A DNA stretch of 36,996 bases from Labilibaculum manganireducens (GCF_002843385.1 NZ_MVDE01000046.1:1-36996); one strand, 5' to 3'. Positions 18,574 to 27,074 are shown, numbered from the stretch's first letter. Translations and numbers: made by a program. The notes: generated from the sequence alone by a model not told the origin.

Positions 18574-19013
18574 TTTATAATTTTAATCCGACAAGCGAAA
18601 CAAATAAACTACAAGCTATTCCTTTTTGCAAAGTCTTATTTCACAGCATGTTTCTGAAAAGCAAAATAAGAAAAACATTTAAGAAGGCATCTAAAACAAG
18701 AAAGGAAAATTAAAGGTTTCGAACCCCCTTTTTTATTTCAGCTACTCTTTATACATCTTATTGGTCTAAAAAAATAAAGAGCAGCAAAATGTATAAAAAG
18801 AAAATTACAAGAATCAGCACCCTTTTCCCAACGTGTCGGGATCGGCACCTTCCCTTAAAAAGGAAGGATTCATTTATTTAAGGTGTTTCTCCCTTTTTCA
18901 AGGGGAGATGTTCGAAGAACAGAGGGGTGTTTATATTTACAAACAAACTCTTTCGTGGTGAAGCGGATATTTGTATAAAGAGCAGCTATTTTCGAAGAAA
19001 TCAATCTGAACCC
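18574..19013. other. Repeat-rich intergenic region
   Basis: No gene is seen in these 440 bp. The region contains an inverted-repeat-flanked segment (18739-18988), a hairpin with arms CCTTCC (18848-18853) and GGAAGG (18862-18867), and a second hairpin with arms CTCCC (18889-18893) and GGGAG (18903-18907). ATAAAGAGCAGC-like sequence recurs near 18774 and 18975. Confidence 0.6.
18739..18988. repeat. MITE-like element with 16-bp inverted ends
   Basis: The left end CAGCTACTCTTTATAC (18739-18754) and right end GTATAAAGAGCAGCTA (18973-18988) are inverted copies matching at 14 of 16 positions. They enclose about 220 bp with internal hairpins and no open reading frame. This resembles a miniature inverted-repeat element or a REP-like dispersed repeat. 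No clear target-site duplication is visible outside the ends. The assignment is tentative because copy number elsewhere cannot be seen. Confidence 0.45.
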
Positions 19014-19913
19014 CTATCCACAAACATGAGTAAGTTCATCTTTCAATGATTTTTGCCTCTTTTCGCTTAAGACAAACGAATCCAATAAATGAAAGTTTTC
19101 TTTTAGCTGCAAACAGGTAAGGATGTTTCGATCCATCAAATCCTGCTTTTCCGCTTTTGTAAGATTACTTAGTATCGTTACAGGATAAAGACGAAGCTCT
19201 TCAATGATTTCTTTCAGACCTCTGTTTTGCGGATAATCCCATCCTAACAGATGCAAACCACTGGAAGTGCCGTACTGTACTGAATCGGGTGAAAAACGGG
19301 TGTTTGTAACCACCCATCCCGTAAAGGAAAGATCTTTGTATTCGGGCATATCCTTTCTTTTTTCGATGATGTCGTTCACCCGGGAACGCACATACAAAGG
19401 CACCTGCACACTAACATGTTTTCCCTGATCTTTATGATATTTGCATTCAACCAAGTGCTGCTCCTTATTGCGGGTGGCAATTACATCCATTTCGTGGGTC
19501 ACACAAACACCTTCAACCACCACTCCCACTTCAATCTCAAATTCTTGTTTTTTGAACAATTGCCCGATAAACTGCTCAAAAGGGTATCCTGTCGGGCCAA
19601 GCTCCATTATTGCTTTCTTTAAGCGGTAACGCATGGCCGAAGTGTTTTTTTCGCGGCGCAAAACTGAAAAGGCCCGCGAATAGATTTGTTTGGTAGTAAC
19701 CCCATTAAAAATCCAATCTTCAATATTCACAAGAATTTTTTCTATTGCTGCTGTACTTGCCCCTGCATTTTGCAGCGAACGCTCTAACTTATCAATTGCA
19801 AAAAGCTCCTCATCACCCGAAGCTTTTTTCACAAAAATCAATTTACTATGAAAGGAATTTGCTTCCTTACTGTCATTATTTTCGATACTCTCGATCTGTT
19901 TTGAATTGGTCAT
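19014..19913 (-). CDS. ATP-cone plus Mrr-like restriction endonuclease domain protein
   Basis: This 299-residue protein has three visible parts. Residues about 24-104 resemble an ATP-cone (FVKKASGDEELFAIDKLERSLQNAG), the nucleotide-sensing module known from ribonucleotide reductases and NrdR. Residues about 107-210 form an Mrr-type PD-(D/E)XK nuclease, with GPTGYPFEQFIGQLF, D143 (HEMDV) and E156-C-K158. The C-terminal part (about 245-299) is helical and hydrophilic, perhaps DNA-binding. The combination suggests a nuclease whose activity depends on the (d)ATP level, fitting DNA repair or defence; this is inferred. It stands alone with no methyltransferase nearby, so it is not a classical restriction-modification pair. 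Confidence 0.8.
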   Translation of the reverse strand: MTNSKQIESIENNDSKEANSFHSKLIFVKKASGDEELFAIDKLERSLQNAGASTAAIEKILVNIEDWIFNGVTTKQIYSRAFSVLRREKNTSAMRYRLKKAIMELGPTGYPFEQFIGQLFKKQEFEIEVGVVVEGVCVTHEMDVIATRNKEQHLVECKYHKDQGKHVSVQVPLYVRSRVNDIIEKRKDMPEYKDLSFTGWVVTNTRFSPDSVQYGTSSGLHLLGWDYPQNRGLKEIIEELRLYPVTILSNLTKAEKQDLMDRNILTCLQLKENFHLLDSFVLSEKRQKSLKDELTHVCG

Positions 19914-20042
19914 CCTGGTCTTTCAATTTATTTGTTTCACAATGGGAATGGTAAAGCTAAAAAATAATGAATCACATTGTGGTTTTGTGAGGTTTATCTG
20001 TTTAAAGTATTTGAAGTTTGCGCATTAAATTCCTGCTGCTTA

Positions 20043-21113
20043 TTACAACCATTTCTTTTTCCGGAAGTACCATATCATTCCGGCGGCAACCAAAATCATG
20101 ATAACAAGTATGGCAAAGTAGCCGTATCTCCACTCCAGTTCGGGCATGTTCCTAAAATTCATACCATAAATACCGGCCAAAAATGTAAGCGGAATAAAAA
20201 TAGTTGCTATTAAAGTCAGAAACTTCATGGTGTTATTTAGCTGATTATTCTGTTCGGACTCATACGTATCGCGAATGTTTGAGAGATAATCGCGCAGGTA
20301 ATCCAACTGATCGATGATAAACAAAATATGATCCTGCGTATCCCGGAAAAACTTCACATTCTCATCTGCAAATAAAGCTGATTCACTTTGAATTAAAAGA
20401 TCATAAGACTCCTTCAAAGGTAAAATGCTTCCCCGGGCCTTCATGATCTGCTTCTTAAAATCCTGAATTTTCCGCGGAACGAAATCCGAATCTTCCTTTC
20501 CGATGCAGTCTTCCAATTCAGTCAGCTGATCGTTCCAATTTTCAATAATGTGAAAATAGTTGTCCACAATTGTATCTGCTACAGCAAAAAACAAATAATC
20601 CACTCCTTTGGACCGTATTCTTCGTGTACTGTTCTCCAAACGGGTAAATAAAGAATCCAATACTTCATAGTTCGAATCCATAAAGGAGATTACATAATTT
20701 TCCCCTAAAATAAGATGAACCGGTACAGACTGAAACTTATATTCTCCCATCTTTGGGATCATCAATTTTAAGGAAAGAAAACTGTAGTGATCCAGATCCT
20801 CAAATTTAGGTCTCAAATGTGAATTAAGTACATCTTCCAAAGTCAGGTTATGAATGTCAAGCTGCTTGCCTAAATTCTCATAAGCCGGAATATCAATCCC
20901 TGAAAAATGTATCCAGGAAACCAAATCACCCTCTTTAAAATCATACGTAATCTGATCCAAATCAGTCGTATACTCTGATAGTTTAATTTCTTCAGAATTG
21001 TACTGCCTCAGCTGAACCGAAGCATGCTCAAGTTCACGGGTTCCAATATGCAGCAGAGTGCCCGGAGCCATTCCTGTTTTTACCGAAATACGACTTGTTT
21101 TTTTCTTTGTCAT
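20043..21113 (-). CDS. corA: CorA-family Mg2+/Co2+ channel
   Basis: This 356-residue CorA-type divalent-cation channel has a large cytoplasmic N-terminal domain (about 1-290) ending in the long stalk helix. Two C-terminal membrane helices (about 295-316 and 329-350) follow, joined by the signature G317-M-N319 in IYGMNFRNMPELEW. The C-terminus is basic (RKKKWL), as expected in the cytoplasm. It is divergent from the MscS gene at 21187, with a 73-bp shared upstream region that holds a - strand -7 box (21171-21178). Confidence 0.95.
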   Translation of the reverse strand: MTKKKTSRISVKTGMAPGTLLHIGTRELEHASVQLRQYNSEEIKLSEYTTDLDQITYDFKEGDLVSWIHFSGIDIPAYENLGKQLDIHNLTLEDVLNSHLRPKFEDLDHYSFLSLKLMIPKMGEYKFQSVPVHLILGENYVISFMDSNYEVLDSLFTRLENSTRRIRSKGVDYLFFAVADTIVDNYFHIIENWNDQLTELEDCIGKEDSDFVPRKIQDFKKQIMKARGSILPLKESYDLLIQSESALFADENVKFFRDTQDHILFIIDQLDYLRDYLSNIRDTYESEQNNQLNNTMKFLTLIATIFIPLTFLAGIYGMNFRNMPELEWRYGYFAILVIMILVAAGMIWYFRKKKWL

Positions 21114-21170
21114 GACAAAATAGGTGTGATTAATTGTATCTTTAAATTAAACAAATCATTTACTGGTTAA

Positions 21171-21178
21171 CAAATATA
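21171..21178 (-). promoter_or_regulatory. Possible corA promoter -7 box
   Basis: On the - strand this reads TATATTTG, matching TAnnTTTG. It would initiate about 50 nt before the corA start. On the opposite strand a weaker match, TATCTTTA (21137-21144), could serve the divergent MscS gene. The overlap of the two upstream regions suggests possible coordinated control. Confidence 0.4.
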
Positions 21179-21186
21179 TTACAACA

Positions 21187-22074
21187 ATGATAGAAACATT
21201 TGAAGCTTTATTAAAAAACCTTGGTATTGGGTATAAATTACTTTTTATTCTTGTTACAATCATCTCTGGTTTTTTAATTTCCAAACTCATTCAATTTTTC
21301 ATGAGCCGCATGCTGAAAAAAGCTTCGGATCTATTAAATGTTGATCCAACCAATTACAGTTTTCTTAAAAATGCGGTTAGTTTCCTCATTTTTACAATTG
21401 TTGTTATCATCGTTTTTTATTCGATTCCTGAATTGAAAAGTGTTGGTGTAAGTTTAATGGCCAGTGCCGGTATTTTGGCTGCGATTCTTGGATTTGCATC
21501 TCAACAGGCTTTTTCAAATATTATCAGCGGCATCTTCATTGTTATTTTTAAACCTTTTCGCGTTGGCGATTTTATTAAAATCGGGGAATTACACCTGGGT
21601 ACTGTTGAAGATATTACTTTGCGCCATACCGTGATTAAAAATCCTGAAAACAGGAGAGTAATTATTCCCAACTCGGTTATTAGCTCCGAAACCATTTTAA
21701 ATTCGTCAATTACCGATGCAAAAGTCTGCTCATTCATAGAAATAGGAATCAGTTACTCTTCCAATATCGACAAAGCAATTGAAATTATTCGGAATCAGGC
21801 TTTGAACCACCCCAATTTTTATGACAACAGAACAGAGGAAGAAAAAGAGGAAAATATCGATCAGGTAGTAGTTCGGGTGATTAATCTGGGTGATTCGAGT
21901 GTTACACTGAGAGCATATGTTTGGGCCGAAGATTCGGGCAAAGCTTTTGTGACGAAATGTGATTTACTGAAATCTATTAAAGAACAATTTGACAGAGACG
22001 GAATTGAGATTCCATTCCCGCATCAAACCGTATACCTTCGACAGGAGAAACCGTTAACAATCACTCAAATTTAA
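21187..22074 (+). CDS. MscS-family small-conductance mechanosensitive channel
   Basis: This 295-residue channel protein has three N-terminal membrane segments (about 17-37, 63-82 and 88-125). The third is the pore helix with the Gly/Ala-rich packing pattern (ASAGILAAILGFASQQAFSNIISG). The beta domain follows (FKPFRVGDFIKIGELHLGTVEDI and RRVIIPNSVI), then the C-terminal alpha/beta vestibule to about 270. It opens on membrane tension to release solutes. It is the only + strand gene in the 10-37 kb part of the window, divergent from corA and convergent with a second MscS gene. Confidence 0.92.
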   Translation: MIETFEALLKNLGIGYKLLFILVTIISGFLISKLIQFFMSRMLKKASDLLNVDPTNYSFLKNAVSFLIFTIVVIIVFYSIPELKSVGVSLMASAGILAAILGFASQQAFSNIISGIFIVIFKPFRVGDFIKIGELHLGTVEDITLRHTVIKNPENRRVIIPNSVISSETILNSSITDAKVCSFIEIGISYSSNIDKAIEIIRNQALNHPNFYDNRTEEEKEENIDQVVVRVINLGDSSVTLRAYVWAEDSGKAFVTKCDLLKSIKEQFDRDGIEIPFPHQTVYLRQEKPLTITQI

Positions 22075-22166
22075 AATCTGATTTTTTGGCAGGAAGAATC
22101 AAGTGCGTAGAAACAGCATGAAATGCGGTTTTCCAGTGGCTTGATCCTTTCCACTTGTTCCCGATA

Positions 22167-23126
22167 TTAAATAGAATTCGCCGAGCTAAGAATCTCACAA
22201 TTCAGCAATTCTTTGATTACATTTTCGGTCAACTCACTTTTAAAGGCAAACTCAAACCGAATGTCCATCACATACGCTTTTAGCCGCATTTTGTAACAAA
22301 GTTTATCGTACTTGATATCGTTCACAAAAACAACAGCGATTGGCTTGGCCAAGTACACATAATTTGAGACCTTGGCAACTTCCATTGCTATTTTCCGAAC
22401 CTGATGTGTATCGATGGTAATTGGCAGATAAATTTCGGCAACTACCTGACAGTTGGTTTCGCCCGAATTCGAATTGGAGATGGACTGATTCATCAGTTCG
22501 CCGTTGGGAAGGGTAACAATTGAATCGTCAGCTGTTTGAACCCGGGTAGATCGCAGAGACATATCCAAGACCTCACCATAGGTACTTCCAACTTCAATTT
22601 TATCACCAATTTTAAACGGCCTGTCGATAATGATCACAAAACCACCAAATATATTCTTTAAAATATCCTGAGCGGCAAAACCTACTGCAACACCCACCGA
22701 TGCACCAAAAGCAATCAAGGATCCCAATGGAGGATTAAATATTCCCTTTACAATAATGTAAGCGATTACCATCCAGCAAATAATTTTTACTACCGGAACA
22801 ATAGCCTTGCCTTTCACTCTTCTGTCCGGGCTTTTTTCAGACCAAATCTCGATGCTTCGGGTCAGAAAACGAACCATAAAATATCCGATGGCAATAAAAA
22901 CCAATGCCCAAAATATCTTCGAAAAAGAAATGAGATTGGAAACATCAGGAGCATCAAATTTAGCTCCGATTGATTTAATTGTATTATCGGTTGATGAAAC
23001 AACAGAATCTACTTTCACCAGCTCTGTTTTTGCAATAGAATCAGCAATCTGATTTTGCGGCAGTAAAGTTTGAGTGCCTGTAAAAAAGCTCCCGGTAACG
23101 AGAAGTATGCTTATAATTTTCTTCAT
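22167..23126 (-). CDS. MscS-family channel with signal peptide, in operon with P-loop-like protein
   Basis: This 319-residue protein begins with a likely signal peptide (about 1-20) and a short periplasmic segment (about 21-60). Membrane helices follow (about 67-86 and 108-128), then the MscS pore helix (SLIAFGASVGVAVGFAAQDILKN) and beta domain (DRPFKIGDKIEVGSTYGEVLDMSLR, TLPNGELMNQSI). It differs clearly from the + strand MscS next to it, so it is not a recent duplicate. It lies 35 bp downstream of the 968-residue P-loop-like gene and is very likely co-transcribed with it. The partner may control gating or localisation; this is inferred. Confidence 0.9.
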   Translation of the reverse strand: MKKIISILLVTGSFFTGTQTLLPQNQIADSIAKTELVKVDSVVSSTDNTIKSIGAKFDAPDVSNLISFSKIFWALVFIAIGYFMVRFLTRSIEIWSEKSPDRRVKGKAIVPVVKIICWMVIAYIIVKGIFNPPLGSLIAFGASVGVAVGFAAQDILKNIFGGFVIIIDRPFKIGDKIEVGSTYGEVLDMSLRSTRVQTADDSIVTLPNGELMNQSISNSNSGETNCQVVAEIYLPITIDTHQVRKIAMEVAKVSNYVYLAKPIAVVFVNDIKYDKLCYKMRLKAYVMDIRFEFAFKSELTENVIKELLNCEILSSANSI

Positions 23127-23161
23127 TTTATTCTGCAGTTATTTTCTATTCTTAAATGCCT

Positions 23162-26068
23162 TTAGTGTATGTAGTTCAAAACAGCCAAATGATCTGAAAT
23201 CTGCCTGTAAAGCAATGGGTTTATAAAATACACCTCATTTCTTTTAATTAAAATTCCATCGTCGGCAAGCACCATTAAATGAGCAAAACTTTCCTCCTTT
23301 TGCCAGGCAAAAACAGCAGCATGCTCCTCGAGTAAAAGCCCCCCTTGAAGAACCAATGCATGCAAAGTGGTAATTTGAGAGGTGCTAAGCGTGTTGAAAA
23401 AAGAATACTCCAGATGTTTGTACTGCAAATGAAAAATATTATCCTCAACACTTACAATCGATCTCATCCAGAAAATAAGTGCCAGGGAAAGATTGTTCTG
23501 TGCAAATTTGTACAGCCGGTTAAAGTAATCCTGCTCTAAATACGTCTGTTTATCAGCCTCCGACATTCTCTTATACGATCGTTTTGGGTGAAATTCTTTC
23601 GGTGGCAAAAAGTTAAGCTTAAAGCCGCTAAACTTATGCCGTTTAATAATAATTTCGGTTAACTGTTCTTTGTTCAAACTATCCAGATTCACCACATATC
23701 CAAAATAACCGCTCATTTTTAAGGTGTAATTAAGATACTTGTATGTATAAAGCAAGCAAGTACTCAACCAAAAAATCTGGGAATTGGTTTGTGATATCAG
23801 TCTAAAAAACTCCGATAGATTTTTAAAGCCATAAAGCTTGCGCAGAAATAACTGATGCACATTCTCTATTACAACTATTCTTCGCCCCTTCAAATTCTGA
23901 ATTTCCTCAATCAATCCGTCCACCGAATTGAATTCCAAATCAGCAAAAACAGTTTGTAAAAACAGAATAAAATCTTCTTCACTGCTGATTTTACGATCCA
24001 GGTCGAATCTGTAAAAAGCGTACTGATGTCCAAATTTCTCCTTAAAAACACTTACCATAGAAGTGATTCCACTCCCCGCCTCTCCTACCAGACAAGTGGG
24101 TGCAAACTTCCCGTTTGTCCAGTTACTGTAGGCAATTTCGAGCTGCTGAATCACCTTAGGCCGCTCAATTCGAAATTTGGCATTTGCAATGGGCGCAATT
24201 CTAAACAGTCGCTGATACATCAAAGGCAGGCGGGCAATGGAAATTTCTGTTTCCGATAGGTAATTGGATAATTCGCTGCCAATGGTTTCCTTTTTTTCCG
24301 ACAAACCCAAAACTTCGCGGTAGGCCGTATATTTTAACCGCCCCTGCTTAATTACATCAAGAATTTGGGCCTGCGATTTGCTGAATTTTTCTTTGAAAAA
24401 GGCCAGGCTGTTGCTCAGAACATTTTTAGCATCCCGAATTCTTTTTTTCCGAATCATCTCCGTCTGTTTCTGATCCAGATTATCAAGAGTGGTTGCTGTT
24501 GTTATTTCAGATATGAAATTGGTATTAATTCTATCGATTTGTTCCAGCACATCTGTTGACAGCCGTGTATTGTACTGCTTATTTTCTTTTGCTTTCTGCA
24601 CTGCGCGTTCAATACCTTCTCCAAATTCAGAAAGCTGATTGCTTCCATTCTCAAGATCACCGGCATTGTAGTATTCCAAGGCATATTCCACAATGCCTGC
24701 CAATTCGCTTGTGTTTGCTATGGACTGATGAATGCCGTTTGCCAATGTGTTTTTTTGAATTGTAAGAGGACTATCGATCGATTCCCCAATGCAGCCAACT
24801 ACAATATTATTCACATTGGTTTCCCTCAATTTTATTGAGCCTAAATTTTTATGCCAGCCCTTTTTATAGGGTAATAAATAGCTTGACGGTATGTTTTCAA
24901 ACTCTTTGGAGCATTCCGATTGCAGGAGATCAAAATACGGAGCAAAATCCGTTTCCATTAATTTCTCAATATAAGCTGGAATTCTCCCGGCCAGCAATTG
25001 TTTTGTCAGTAAATTATCTTCAACATCCTGCAAGTCGCTTTCGTTCTTAATTTTTTTAAGAGCCGCTTCCAAAACACTCACAAAAAAAGAATCCTCGCCA
25101 AGTAAAACCTCTTCCAAAGTGCTTTCTAACTTTGCTTCGTGTTGATTGAAAATATTTGTAACAGATAAATTTGAAAAACGAATTTCGTAAACCAGCCGCC
25201 AATGCTCAAACAAAGCAAATACACGGCTGTTGTAATTCGTAAATAATTTCTCCTGTTTTTTTAGACAAGCATCTGCTTTTTTCGTCAGTTTCCCCGATTG
25301 AATTTTGCCGGCCGGAAACTCAATAGTTCCTGTTTTTGAATGCAATTCGGCATACTGCAAATCCAGATCCTCTTTTAACCCCTTAAATTTCAGCTCAATT
25401 TCAATTTGTTTGGTATCAATCTGTTTGCGTAGTTCTGTTAACTGCAGAGCAAAATCATTTTCAATCCATTTGCTGTTTGCAAGCAGGTTGTTTTCAATTT
25501 GCTGATCAATTGACTTGATACTTTGAAAAATATCCTGCCGGAATGAAAGTGCATCCTCAACAATCGTATTCACATCCTCTAAAAAGCGCACAAAATAAAT
25601 CAGTTCGGCCAATTGCCTGCGATGAATTTTGTGTTTCCGGTAGTTTTTAGGAATTGGTTCCTTTTTAAATAAGGATCGGAATTGATTTCTGACACCCAGC
25701 AATCCCCAATTCATCTTAAGAAAAAACAACTTCCCCAGTTTTCTTGTTTTCAAAAAAATGCCATCCGAAGGCAAAGCATAAAACCGGTCCTTATCCTGAA
25801 ATTCTTCAACCAGCTCTTCAAAACCGGAAATGTATTCTTTAATCTCTGCAAACTGATCGAAAAACTCCGAAACGTCAAACTTATTTAAATCCTGAAAATA
25901 TTCGTGAACGTATTTCTTAAATTCTTCGCTGAATTTTCGGTAATCGGAATAAGTATCAGAAACAGCCTGGTTTTGCTCAATTGAACCAAGCGTTTTCTGT
26001 AGAGTAGATATCATGTTCTCTGTTGGTTGAAGAGAACTTAGTAATTTTGATGAATATTTAGTGTACAT
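23162..26068 (-). CDS. Large coiled-coil, P-loop-like (AAA/STAND-type) protein with degenerate Walker A
   Basis: I do not recognise a named family for this 968-residue protein. Residues 1-600 are mostly charged helices, probably coiled coil (for example 190-250 and 490-560). One short hydrophobic stretch near 112-125 is not convincingly transmembrane. A NTPase-like domain starts near 640. Its Walker A position reads G662-E-A-G-S-G667-I668-T669, with Ile where the catalytic Lys is expected. The Walker B-like strand reads RRIVVIENVH (about 729-738), followed by a sensor-like IFWLST (765-770). The C-terminus (about 885-968, ending FINPLLYRQISDHL) looks like a winged-helix domain. It is the first gene of a two-gene operon with an MscS channel. 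The altered Walker A suggests weak or no ATP hydrolysis, or nucleotide binding only. The role is unknown; regulation of the channel is inferred from the operon. Confidence 0.8.
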   Translation of the reverse strand: MYTKYSSKLLSSLQPTENMISTLQKTLGSIEQNQAVSDTYSDYRKFSEEFKKYVHEYFQDLNKFDVSEFFDQFAEIKEYISGFEELVEEFQDKDRFYALPSDGIFLKTRKLGKLFFLKMNWGLLGVRNQFRSLFKKEPIPKNYRKHKIHRRQLAELIYFVRFLEDVNTIVEDALSFRQDIFQSIKSIDQQIENNLLANSKWIENDFALQLTELRKQIDTKQIEIELKFKGLKEDLDLQYAELHSKTGTIEFPAGKIQSGKLTKKADACLKKQEKLFTNYNSRVFALFEHWRLVYEIRFSNLSVTNIFNQHEAKLESTLEEVLLGEDSFFVSVLEAALKKIKNESDLQDVEDNLLTKQLLAGRIPAYIEKLMETDFAPYFDLLQSECSKEFENIPSSYLLPYKKGWHKNLGSIKLRETNVNNIVVGCIGESIDSPLTIQKNTLANGIHQSIANTSELAGIVEYALEYYNAGDLENGSNQLSEFGEGIERAVQKAKENKQYNTRLSTDVLEQIDRINTNFISEITTATTLDNLDQKQTEMIRKKRIRDAKNVLSNSLAFFKEKFSKSQAQILDVIKQGRLKYTAYREVLGLSEKKETIGSELSNYLSETEISIARLPLMYQRLFRIAPIANAKFRIERPKVIQQLEIAYSNWTNGKFAPTCLVGEAGSGITSMVSVFKEKFGHQYAFYRFDLDRKISSEEDFILFLQTVFADLEFNSVDGLIEEIQNLKGRRIVVIENVHQLFLRKLYGFKNLSEFFRLISQTNSQIFWLSTCLLYTYKYLNYTLKMSGYFGYVVNLDSLNKEQLTEIIIKRHKFSGFKLNFLPPKEFHPKRSYKRMSEADKQTYLEQDYFNRLYKFAQNNLSLALIFWMRSIVSVEDNIFHLQYKHLEYSFFNTLSTSQITTLHALVLQGGLLLEEHAAVFAWQKEESFAHLMVLADDGILIKRNEVYFINPLLYRQISDHLAVLNYIH

Positions 26069-26187
26069 GGCTTATGTGGTCAGTAATTACAATTATTCAA
26101 ATTACGAAAAATACCCGATATGCCAACATCAGTATATATTAGGGAATTTACCTGCCGGTTTTTAAGCACAAACCTGCCCCGGGCGAA
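26069..26187. other. Upstream region of the P-loop/MscS operon
   Basis: This interval holds the start-proximal upstream region of the 968-residue gene. No full TAnnTTTG -7 box was found on the - strand. A 69-codon - strand reading frame (26080-26289) runs through it into the tandem repeats; I consider it non-genic. Confidence 0.4.
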
Positions 26188-26549
26188 AAGAACTTCTTTT
26201 TCCACATCTTTTTGCTTGGTGGACTTATTTCCCTGAGAAATACGACGACTTTTTGTTTGGATGACCTTTTTGCCACGCATATAAGCCATCTTTTTGATTG
26301 GACACCCCTTCTGAAACTCATACGAGACTTTTTTTTATCTGGACGACCAATCTGAAACTCATACGAGCCATCTTTTTGTCTGGACGACCAATCTGAAACT
26401 CATACAAGCCAACTTTTTGTCTGGACGACCAATCTGAAACTCATACGAGTCAACTTTTTGTCTGGACAACAAATCTGAAACTCATACGAGCCAACTTTTT
26501 GTCTGGACAACCCATCTGAAACTCATACGAGTCAACTTTTTGTTTGGAC
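26188..26549. repeat. 41-bp tandem repeat, about nine copies
   Basis: A 41-bp unit containing CTGAAACTCATACGAG and CTTTTTGTCTGGACGACC is repeated head to tail. The GGACGACC-like anchor falls at exact 41-bp steps: 26218, 26259, 26300, 26341, 26382, 26423, 26464, 26505 and 26546. Six right-hand units (CTGAAACTC at 26311, 26352, 26393, 26434, 26475 and 26516) are nearly identical, whereas the three left-hand units have decayed. Since 41 is not a multiple of 3, the array does not encode a protein repeat. It lies between the lipoprotein terminator and the P-loop/MscS operon. Confidence 0.9.
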
Positions 26550-26579
26550 AAAAAAAAAGGCCGGGCTGGGAGCCTGACC
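26550..26579 (-). terminator. Rho-independent terminator of the lipoprotein gene
   Basis: On the - strand a 9-bp stem (arms 26571-26579 and 26559-26567, one mismatch) with a 3-nt loop is followed by nine T (26558-26550). It is 75 bp downstream of the lipoprotein stop codon, and abuts the 41-bp tandem repeat. Confidence 0.85.
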
Positions 26580-26654
26580 GTTCTCTTTTATTCTGATACT
26601 TTCTTGAAACCTCTTTTTCGGTTTTGTTCACCTTTTGCAATTACAAAAATCCAT

Positions 26655-27074
26655 TTAAATTTTTGCAAAATTAAATTTATAGATTGCCTGTTCCTTATAG
26701 CCACTTCTGCTAACAGTTAAAACAATGCGTGTTACTCCATCAGTGGAGGTATTTGAATCAACATTAACAGATACGCCTGAACAAGAACTTTTTGCTGAAA
26801 CAAAAGGCGTATCTTTTGTAGTTGACAGTACTGAATATTCTATTACACAGTGTTTGGTGGATTCTGTGATTTGGCTTCCTGCAACAGTAATATTCTTGGA
26901 GTCTTCTAATTTTAACAGCAGATTGTCATCAATGCTGTATTCAATGTTATTTACACTTATGCTTGTGATTCCAAGCACACTGAAATCAGCTTTTGAAATT
27001 TCATTGTCATCTTTATCACACGAGCAAATGGCAATTGTAACAAAAAGCAATACCAAATATTTTAAAGTCTTCAT
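26655..27074 (-). CDS. Small secreted lipoprotein of unknown function
   Basis: This 139-residue protein has a lipoprotein signal peptide with the lipobox I-C-S-C19 followed by DKDDNE. An acidic stretch after the cysteine is typical of surface-exported Bacteroidota lipoproteins. The ATG at 27074 is chosen because it places the signal correctly and lies about 26 nt after a promoter -7 box; an upstream in-frame start at 27128 adds an implausible leader. The rest is Ser/Thr-rich and probably beta-sandwich (ADFSVLGITSISVNNIEYSI, TRIVLTVSRSGYKEQAIYKF), with two further cysteines. It has its own promoter and terminator, so it is monocistronic. I do not recognise a family. Confidence 0.75.
   Translation of the reverse strand: MKTLKYLVLLFVTIAICSCDKDDNEISKADFSVLGITSISVNNIEYSIDDNLLLKLEDSKNITVAGSQITESTKHCVIEYSVLSTTKDTPFVSAKSSCSGVSVNVDSNTSTDGVTRIVLTVSRSGYKEQAIYKFNFAKI

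Noticed and set aside
22075-22166. Terminator between the convergent MscS genes
   Set aside because: An imperfect inverted repeat (GGAAGAATCAAG and CTTGATCCTTTCC) is present, but it has mismatches, a long loop and no T-run, so I did not call it.
20043-26068. Calling the CorA/MscS/P-loop block a proven defence island
   Set aside because: Only the ATP-cone nuclease and the NTPase-like protein hint at this; channels and CorA have ordinary physiological roles, so the link remains an inference.
26080-26289. 69-codon - strand open frame upstream of the P-loop gene
   Set aside because: Its N-terminal third reads through decayed 41-bp tandem repeat units, it has no recognisable domain or promoter, and its composition is low-complexity basic. 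Chance translation is more likely.
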